Source of the DNA: Comamonas sp. KCTC 72670 | Lineage (GTDB): Bacteria > Myxococcota > Myxococcia > Myxococcales > Myxococcaceae | NCBI GenBank assembly: GCA_014656495.1 | Contig: BNCN01000002.1 | Location: 698,939-762,938 of the forward strand | Length of the DNA: 64,000 bases | Reading direction: 5' to 3' | In this document: piece after piece, positions 59,101 to 64,000 of the stretch | Layout of the letters: each line of letters begins with the position of its first letter | Numbering within the stretch: the stretch's first letter is position 1 | Notes under the pieces: generated by a model | Told to the model about the DNA's origin: nothing | Database searches by the model: none | What the model saw: the letters and a program-made list of their open reading frames with translations, nothing else | Translations under genes and position numbers: made by a program

Positions 59101-62100
59101 CGTCCAGGGAGGCCATGCCCGCGGCCTCCATCATCAGCAGCGCCTGGGCCAGTGGCGGGGCCGTGCGGGGGCCCTCGGGAAGGAGGGCATCCGAGATGCG
59201 CTTGAAGGGCACGTCCTGGTGCGCGGCGGCGTGGGCCACCACCGCCTGCGTGCGTTGCAGGAGCTGTCGGAACGACGGGTTGCCCGACACATCCGTGCAC
59301 AGCGGCAGCACGTTGGCGAAGTACCCGACCATCTGCTCCGTCCGCGGCAGCGTCCGGCCGGAGAAGGGAGACGCCACCACCACGTGCCCCTGGCCGCTCA
59401 TGCGGTGCAGCCAGGCCTGCATGAGGGCCAGCACCGAGGCGAAGCGGGAGACACCTGCTTGCCGTGACACGTCCTTGAGCGCCTCGGCCTCGCGGGTGGG
59501 CACGCAGACGCGCACCGCGTGCATGTTGGCGTTGAGGGCGGGCGCGCGACGGGGGAAGTCCAACGGCAGGTCCAACACGGGCGGCGCGTTCGCGAGCGCG
59601 TGCCGCCAGGAGTCGAGGCCCGCGTCTTCCCGCTTTCGAGCCTCCTCGCCGCGCTGGGACAAGGCGACGTCGATGTACTGGAGCGGCGCGGGGGCCAGCA
59701 GTGGCGTCGCACCGGCGAGGGCCGCGCGGTAGGCGGCGCCCAGCTCACCCATGAACGCACGGAGCCCCAGTCCATCGGTGACGAGGTGGCTGACCGCGAG
59801 GAGGAGCACATGCCGCGTGCCGTCCGCGTTCATGCGGAGCAGCTCGAAGCGATACAGCGGGCCTTGTGCCACGTCGAAACGCAGATGGTCGTGCCGGTTC
59901 AGCGCTTCTCGCGCCGCCACCTCGGCCTCGCCGGGCGCCAGGTGTGACACGTCCCGAGAAACCAGGATGGGCTGAGCCGTGGGACACACCCGCACGAAGA
60001 GCGAGCCGCGCTCCTGGACGAACACCGTGCGGAGCGTCTCGTTGCGCTCCACCACCGCGGAGAGCGCCGCCTCCAGCGCGTCGACGCGCAGCGAGCCTTC
60101 GAGCACCAGACCCAGCGTCAGGACGTAGGGCGGGGCCTCCGGAAGCTGCAGTGCGTACCAGAGCCGCTCCTGGACATTCGATGCGGGCAGCGCCTCGGGC
60201 CGGGGCGGGGCCACGTCCGGGGCGCGCTCGTCGGCGGGAGGTGCGTGGGAGATGGCATGCGCGAGCCCGGCCACCGTGGGGTTCGCGAAGAACGCGCTCA
60301 GGGCCAACCGCACGCCCAGCTCCTGCCGGACGCGCGCCACCAGTCGCGTGGCGCTCAAGGAGTGTCCGCCGCGCGAGAAGAAGTCGTCGTCGCGGGAGAC
60401 CTGCTCCACGTCCAGCGCCTGGCGGAACAGCCGGGCAATCAGCACTTCGGTCGGGCCTCGCGGCGGTTCGCCCTCCACCGCATCGGGCGTGGCAGGCAGG
60501 TCGCGGAGGTCCAGGGCCTTGCGGTCCACCTTCCCGTTGGCATTGAGCGGGAGCGTGGACAACAGCACCACGCGGCCGGGGACCATGTAGGCGGGCAGGT
60601 GTTGTCCCAGCTGCGCTCGCAGCTCGGAGGCCTGGACCTCCGGCGCGCTGGGGACGACCCAGGCCACCAGCTCCTTGTCGCCAGGGCGCCGCTCGCGCGG
60701 CGTGACGACGCAGGCGCGCACCGAGGGCAGCGCGGACAGCGTGGCTTCAATCTCCGCCAGCTCGATGCGCATGCCGCGCACCTTGACCTGGAAGTCCGCT
60801 CGCGTGACGAACTCGAGCGCGCCGCCCGTGCGCCGGCGCCCCAGGTCTCCCGTTCGGTACAGCCGTGCCCCGGGCTCGCGTGAGAAGGGGTTTGGAACGA
60901 AGCGCTCCGCTGTCAGCTCGGGGCGGTGGCGGTAGCCCCGTCCGACGCCGAGACCGCCGATGTAGATTTCGCCCACCACGCCGGGCGGCACGGGCAGCAT
61001 GGCGTCGTCGAGGACGTACACTTCCATGCCGCGCTTGGGATGGCCGATGGGCGTGCTGCTGCCTTCGGGGGCTTCACGGAGCAGGTGCAGCGTCGCCGTG
61101 TCCGAGCACTCCGCGGGGCCGTAGGCGTTGACGAGCGGCACGCGCGGATACCGCGCGAACCAGGTCCGGCAGACGGCGGGCGGCAGGGCCTCGCCAATGG
61201 TGGCCATGCACCGCAGTCGGGAGAACGCGGGCGCGGCGTGGGCGGTGTCCTCCAGCAGGGCCTGGAGCACCGAGGGGACCAGCTCCACGATGGTCGCTCC
61301 GGACGCCTCCAGCTCCGCGGCGAGCTGCTGCGGCTCCCGGGCGACGTCATCGGGAATCAGGTGCGTGGTGGCGCCTCGCGTGAGGGCGCCGAGCATCTGC
61401 CACACGGAGATGTCGAAGCTCAACGCGGCCGTCTGCGCGACGACGTCGTCCTCGCGCACTCCGAGCCCCTCGCACATTCCGGCGATGTGATTGTGCAAGC
61501 CCCCGTGGTGGACCATGACGCCCTTGGGCACGCCCGTGGAGCCCGAGGTGAAGAGCACGTAGGCGAGTGAGTCCGGCGTCGCGCGGTGCTCGAGGGGCTC
61601 GGTGCGCTCCGCGTCGCAGCCGTCCAGCGAGAGGCGTTGGAGCCGCGTCTCAGGGGGAAGCTGGCGGAGGGCCTCCTCGACCTGCTGCTCGAAGCCTCCC
61701 GTGACGAGGAGGAACGGCGCCTGGCTCTCCCGGAGAAGCTGGGCCAGGCGCGCGGGCGGCAGCCGGACATCCAGCGGGAGGTGGGCACCGCCCGCGGTGT
61801 GGACGGCGAGGATGGCGCGAACGAGCGCCTCGTCCCGGGGCCCGACCACGGCCACCAGCGACTCGCTCGTGACGCCCTGGGCCACCAGCCGCCGGGCGGC
61901 CCGGTTCGTCCAGGCGGAGAGGTCCCGATAGGTCCAGGCCCCACCAGGGAAGGACAGCGCCACGCGCTCGGGGACACGCCGGGCCTGTTCGGCGAAGGCG
62001 TCATGCGTGCATGTGGTGGGCGGTGGCACGTCGATGAACCGGGCCTCTCGCAGCGCGGCTTCGCGCTCGTCACCCGTGAGCATGGCGAGGCGGGACACCG

Positions 62101-64000
62101 GCGTGTCGGGCGACTGGAGCGCGCCTTCGAGAAGCTGGAGGTAGTGGCCCAGCATGCGCTCGACGGTCGCGGCCTCGAACAGCTCGGTGTTGTAGCCGAT
62201 GTTGAACGCGAGTCCGCTGGAGTCCTCGGTCGCGAACAGGGTGAGTTCGAACTGGCTCGTTCCCGTGTCGAGCGACAGGGACTGCGCGTTCAGCCCGGGA
62301 AGGACCTCCCCCTGGACGTCATCCGCCCGGTTCATCTCGAACAGGACCTGCACGAGCGGCGAGTGCCCCAGGCCGCGTTCCACCTGGAGTGCCTGAACCA
62401 CCCGCTCGAACGGCGCCGCCTGATGCGAGATGGCTTCCAGGACCGTGGTGCGCGCCTGCGCGAGCAGCTCCGTGAAGCTCAGCCCGTGCGTGACGCGCCC
62501 CCGCAGGACGACGGTGTTGATGAAGAGTCCGACGACGCTCTCCGTGGCGGGGTGCGTGCGGCCGGAGACCGGGGTTCCGATGCAGAGCTCGTCCTGTCCC
62601 GAGTATCGCTGGAGCAGGGCGGTGAAGGCTGCGTAGAGCGCCATGAATGGCGTCACCTGGTGTCGCTTGCAGGCTGCATCCAACGCTCGCGACAAGTCCT
62701 CGGAGAGGTGCCGGCGCTGGCTGACCGCACCTCGGTCACCCAGGACCGCGGGCCGGGGCTTGTCCCACGGGAGCGCGAGCAGTGAGGGCGCACCGGCAAG
62801 CTGCCGCTTCCAGTAGTCGAGATGAGCCTCCTCGTGCGCCCGAACCTGGGACGTGCGCTGCCAGGAGGCGATGTCCGCGGCCGTGTGCGCCACAGGCGCC
62901 AGCGTGGGTTGCTGATGCTGTCGAAGCGCGTCGTACGCAAACCACAGTTCTCGGTTGAGGACGTCGAGCGACAGTCCGTCGACGAGGATGTGGTGGAAGA
63001 CGAGCAGCAGGACATGGTGCGCGTCGCCGAGACGGAAGAGGTGGAAGCGGTAGAGCGGTCCGTGCTCGAGAGAGAAGGTGCGAGAAGCCTCCTCTCGCAT
63101 CCTGTCCCAAGGGAAGTCGGTGACGTCCTCGACATGAAGGACGGTGGAAGGAACAGGCGTGACGTGAAGCGAGGGCCTGCCTTCCTCGGAGACGAAGACG
63201 GAGCGAAGGGAGGCGTGCCGCTCCAGAAGGAGGCGGAGGGCCGCATCGAGCGCGTGGAGGTGGAGAGGGCCGCGAAGCTCGACGGCTTCGGGGATGTGGT
63301 AGGCGCGCAGCTCGGGCTGGAGTTGGTGAAGGAACCAGAGGCGCTCCTGGGAGAAGGAGGGGAGGAGCGGCTCGGAGGTGGGCCGAGGCGAGGGAGAGGG
63401 GAGCGGCGGGACGCGCGCGAGCTGGTGAGAAGAGATGACGCGAGCGAGGGCCTCGACGGAAGGAGCCGAGAAGAAGGAGGCGAGAGGCAGCTCAACGCCG
63501 AAGGACTGCCTGAGTCGTGAGACGAGGCGAGTGGCGGTGAGTGAGTGGCCGCCGAGGGAGAAGAAGTCGGCGTGGCGAGAGACGCGGTCGAGTCCCAGCA
63601 CCTGGGCGAAGAGAAGCGCGAGCAGCTCCTCGACGGGCCCGCGCGGAGGCTGGTGCGAGTCAGCGTCAGAGACTTGAGGAAGCGGCAGGGAAGCCAGTGC
63701 GGCACGGTCGACCTTGCCGCTGGAGTTGGTGGGCAGCGCCTCGAGGAGGAGGAGGTGCGAGGGCACCATGGCGTCGGGGAGAGAAGCCGCCAGGGCACGA
63801 CGAAGGGAAGGGACGTCCGTGTCCGGGCTGGCGAGGAGGTAGGCGACGAGCGTCACCTCGCGAGGAGGCGCGGAGTGGGCGACGACAGCGGCCTGCCGGA
63901 CACCGGGGAGACGGAGGAGCGCGGCTTCGATTTCCTCGAGCTCGACGCGGACGCCGCGCACCTTGAGCTGGAAGTCGGTGCGTCCCAGGTAGGAGAGCGT
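56183..64000 (-). CDS. Non-ribosomal peptide synthetase, C-terminal part (A'-PCP-C-A-PCP-C-A-PCP-TE)
   Basis: At least 2605 residues, cut by the window at its 5' side. Read N to C: the end of an adenylation domain (LGRTDFQLKVRG, A10 SSGKVDRAAL, 64000-63675); PCP with Ser at 63542-63544; C domain (63370-62060, HHILVDG); A domain (62030-60500, TSGSTGVPKG, YGPAEC, YRTGDL); PCP with Ser at 60359-60361; C domain (60190-58870, SHLVTDG, first His replaced by Ser); A domain (58810-57330, TSGSTGEPKG, YGPTEC); PCP with Ser at 57134-57136 (GGDSI); and thioesterase (from about 56960, GFSFGG with Ser at 56732-56734 and the C-terminal His in GAHATL). It therefore adds at least two residues and releases the peptide. 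No epimerase or methylation domain is visible. Product unknown. Confidence 0.92.
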   Translation of the reverse strand, partial: TLSYLGRTDFQLKVRGVRVELEEIEAALLRLPGVRQAAVVAHSAPPREVTLVAYLLASPDTDVPSLRRALAASLPDAMVPSHLLLLEALPTNSSGKVDRAALASLPLPQVSDADSHQPPRGPVEELLALLFAQVLGLDRVSRHADFFSLGGHSLTATRLVSRLRQSFGVELPLASFFSAPSVEALARVISSHQLARVPPLPSPSPRPTSEPLLPSFSQERLWFLHQLQPELRAYHIPEAVELRGPLHLHALDAALRLLLERHASLRSVFVSEEGRPSLHVTPVPSTVLHVEDVTDFPWDRMREEASRTFSLEHGPLYRFHLFRLGDAHHVLLLVFHHILVDGLSLDVLNRELWFAYDALRQHQQPTLAPVAHTAADIASWQRTSQVRAHEEAHLDYWKRQLAGAPSLLALPWDKPRPAVLGDRGAVSQRRHLSEDLSRALDAACKRHQVTPFMALYAAFTALLQRYSGQDELCIGTPVSGRTHPATESVVGLFINTVVLRGRVTHGLSFTELLAQARTTVLEAISHQAAPFERVVQALQVERGLGHSPLVQVLFEMNRADDVQGEVLPGLNAQSLSLDTGTSQFELTLFATEDSSGLAFNIGYNTELFEAATVERMLGHYLQLLEGALQSPDTPVSRLAMLTGDEREAALREARFIDVPPPTTCTHDAFAEQARRVPERVALSFPGGAWTYRDLSAWTNRAARRLVAQGVTSESLVAVVGPRDEALVRAILAVHTAGGAHLPLDVRLPPARLAQLLRESQAPFLLVTGGFEQQVEEALRQLPPETRLQRLSLDGCDAERTEPLEHRATPDSLAYVLFTSGSTGVPKGVMVHHGGLHNHIAGMCEGLGVREDDVVAQTAALSFDISVWQMLGALTRGATTHLIPDDVAREPQQLAAELEASGATIVELVPSVLQALLEDTAHAAPAFSRLRCMATIGEALPPAVCRTWFARYPRVPLVNAYGPAECSDTATLHLLREAPEGSSTPIGHPKRGMEVYVLDDAMLPVPPGVVGEIYIGGLGVGRGYRHRPELTAERFVPNPFSREPGARLYRTGDLGRRRTGGALEFVTRADFQVKVRGMRIELAEIEATLSALPSVRACVVTPRERRPGDKELVAWVVPSAPEVQASELRAQLGQHLPAYMVPGRVVLLSTLPLNANGKVDRKALDLRDLPATPDAVEGEPPRGPTEVLIARLFRQALDVEQVSRDDDFFSRGGHSLSATRLVARVRQELGVRLALSAFFANPTVAGLAHAISHAPPADERAPDVAPPRPEALPASNVQERLWYALQLPEAPPYVLTLGLVLEGSLRVDALEAALSAVVERNETLRTVFVQERGSLFVRVCPTAQPILVSRDVSHLAPGEAEVAAREALNRHDHLRFDVAQGPLYRFELLRMNADGTRHVLLLAVSHLVTDGLGLRAFMGELGAAYRAALAGATPLLAPAPLQYIDVALSQRGEEARKREDAGLDSWRHALANAPPVLDLPLDFPRRAPALNANMHAVRVCVPTREAEALKDVSRQAGVSRFASVLALMQAWLHRMSGQGHVVVASPFSGRTLPRTEQMVGYFANVLPLCTDVSGNPSFRQLLQRTQAVVAHAAAHQDVPFKRISDALLPEGPRTAPPLAQALLMMEAAGMASLDGLAVSELDVPGVIPAYDVVVSLVEDAHGALEGLVAIDSALFTPASGERMARAFEQLVSAAVRAPDAPVSRLTMLSNQQRAEVLAALDGGPQAIAPGACIHTLFEAQVRRTPRAPAVAHGATTWSYAELNARANLLARRLVEQGLRPEERVGIIMEPSAQAMAVMLGILKAGGAYVPLDATWPEARKRTVVERTGLERLWVDAAVLAEHQGLVPRVEVPPRPDAVPEDLEPGPRAVFDAQLAYIVFTSGSTGEPKGVMVEHRSVVNHNLAIAERFGLRPGDRMLQFAPLTFDAAAEDLYPPLATGGTVVLRSGLVPAHAMTPLLEALDISIISLPPTYIEEWIRQMETMGQRLPARLRLLAPGGDVLKRETYEAWVRVGGGHAPWVNVYGPTECTITSATCDIPGDEGVGSAATFPIGRPIPQVRFYLLDEHLEPVAPGLTGNVYIGGVALSRGYLGAPSPTAERFIPDPFSGAPGARMYQTGDLARLQPDGRLRFLGRADHQVKIRGFRIELAEIEACLRRYERVEEAVVVAHGTAAGVQSLCAYVQAPVAGVTPQALREHVVARLPGYMVPASFVVMDALPLNANGKVDRHALPSPEAAAAPAPVAPTPPDVETPRMETPFRSTLEMTLHRLWQEVLDRPTVTVDDDFFTSGGDSILAMRLLARLEDVFGVPLPLALLFQSSVLKDSVDAIQEFLNEEATPGSIVRLASRGLPDTAVPLFLFHGGDGEVYHYRELVPQLEPHFQCYGVQAPETLAPDRPLPDFDARVAAYTRDVRAIQPQGPYRLLGFSFGGYPAIGVAAALEAQGEKVELLAVVDTLTSEIIRATMPAQHLEPVLAISEVFGVFDAQLPDELAPLSPEAQWERVAERARATGLASPHFSGKDLARVGRVLAEVLTPQAAAWKVQAPKSVRPLLIRSAATLAEFGNETFGWEQHLPREQLDLVTLPGAHATLIRPPVVEELARRLIALLPK

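Noticed and set aside
56252..59467. A 1071-codon plus-strand frame
   Set aside because: Antisense to the NRPS, whose domains are unambiguous.

Overview
The window is a very GC-rich, densely coding stretch of bacterial chromosome, with G or C at most third codon positions, short intergenic gaps and many ATGA start/stop overlaps. A sigma54 activator, a cytoplasmic Ser/Thr kinase, many lipoproteins, paralogous tandem genes and a large non-ribosomal peptide synthetase (NRPS) suggest a myxobacterium of the Myxococcus/Corallococcus type. That placement is inferred from style and gene content; there is no rRNA or marker gene here. I saw no tRNA, rRNA, CRISPR array, insertion sequence or prophage.

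Layout. 1-5.5 kb: an AmpG-like MFS transporter (cut by the window edge), an amino-acid permease with an exported methyltransferase, a class I/II aminotransferase and a lipoprotein. 5.7-9.7 kb: an oxidative-stress block of dps, ahpD and ahpC on the minus strand, facing a GAF-AAA-Fis sigma54 activator. The 655-bp gap between ahpC and the activator holds a near-consensus sigma54 promoter for ahpC, a second one at the activator, two copies of a repeat pair and two palindromes. 9.7-12.6 kb: a tandem pair of unrecognised paralogues with a shared upstream element. 12.8-15.6 kb: a Uma2 protein and the 5-oxoprolinase genes, with PxpA and PxpB fused. 15.8-20.6 kb: a tri-haem cytochrome lipoprotein, a class V aminotransferase, and cysE-cysK. 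20.8-28.3 kb: acyl-CoA synthetase, a TfoX-like protein with a histone-like tail, a LysR/MFS divergent pair with an array of operator half-sites, a Ser/Thr kinase with an MBL-fold protein, and a DedA/YqaA-like protein. 28.5-35 kb: a secreted nuclease-like lipoprotein, an AI-2E-type permease, DoxX, a ThrE-like exporter, a small membrane-anchored protein and an RsuA-type pseudouridine synthase. 35-38.8 kb: a pab-type operon (component I, amidotransferase, class IV aminotransferase) behind a TetR gene preceded by a perfect 36-bp palindrome.

38.85-44.9 kb is the most unusual part: three co-directional, tightly spaced genes encoding a protein with a DUF559/Vsr-like nuclease domain, a protein with a short distinctive C-terminal domain, and a 1236-residue protein that joins an N-terminal P-loop ATPase to a C-terminal HerA/DUF87-like ATPase. 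This is the best candidate here for an undescribed system, possibly anti-phage or DNA processing. 45-50 kb: an acyltransferase, SDR and aromatic hydroxylase operon, then two convergent paralogous methyltransferases with an apparently duplicated N-terminal helical region, separated by an 86-bp tandem duplication. 52-56.2 kb: two FtsX/LolCE-like permeases and a LolA-like protein, without their ATPase. 56.2-64 kb: the C-terminal part of an NRPS (A'-PCP-C-A-PCP-C-A-PCP-TE) running off the window.

Functional links visible in the layout are peroxide defence under sigma54 control, cysteine biosynthesis (cysE-cysK), folate or tryptophan-precursor synthesis, and secondary metabolism at the right-hand end. 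Product names rest on motifs read by eye. No database searches were run.
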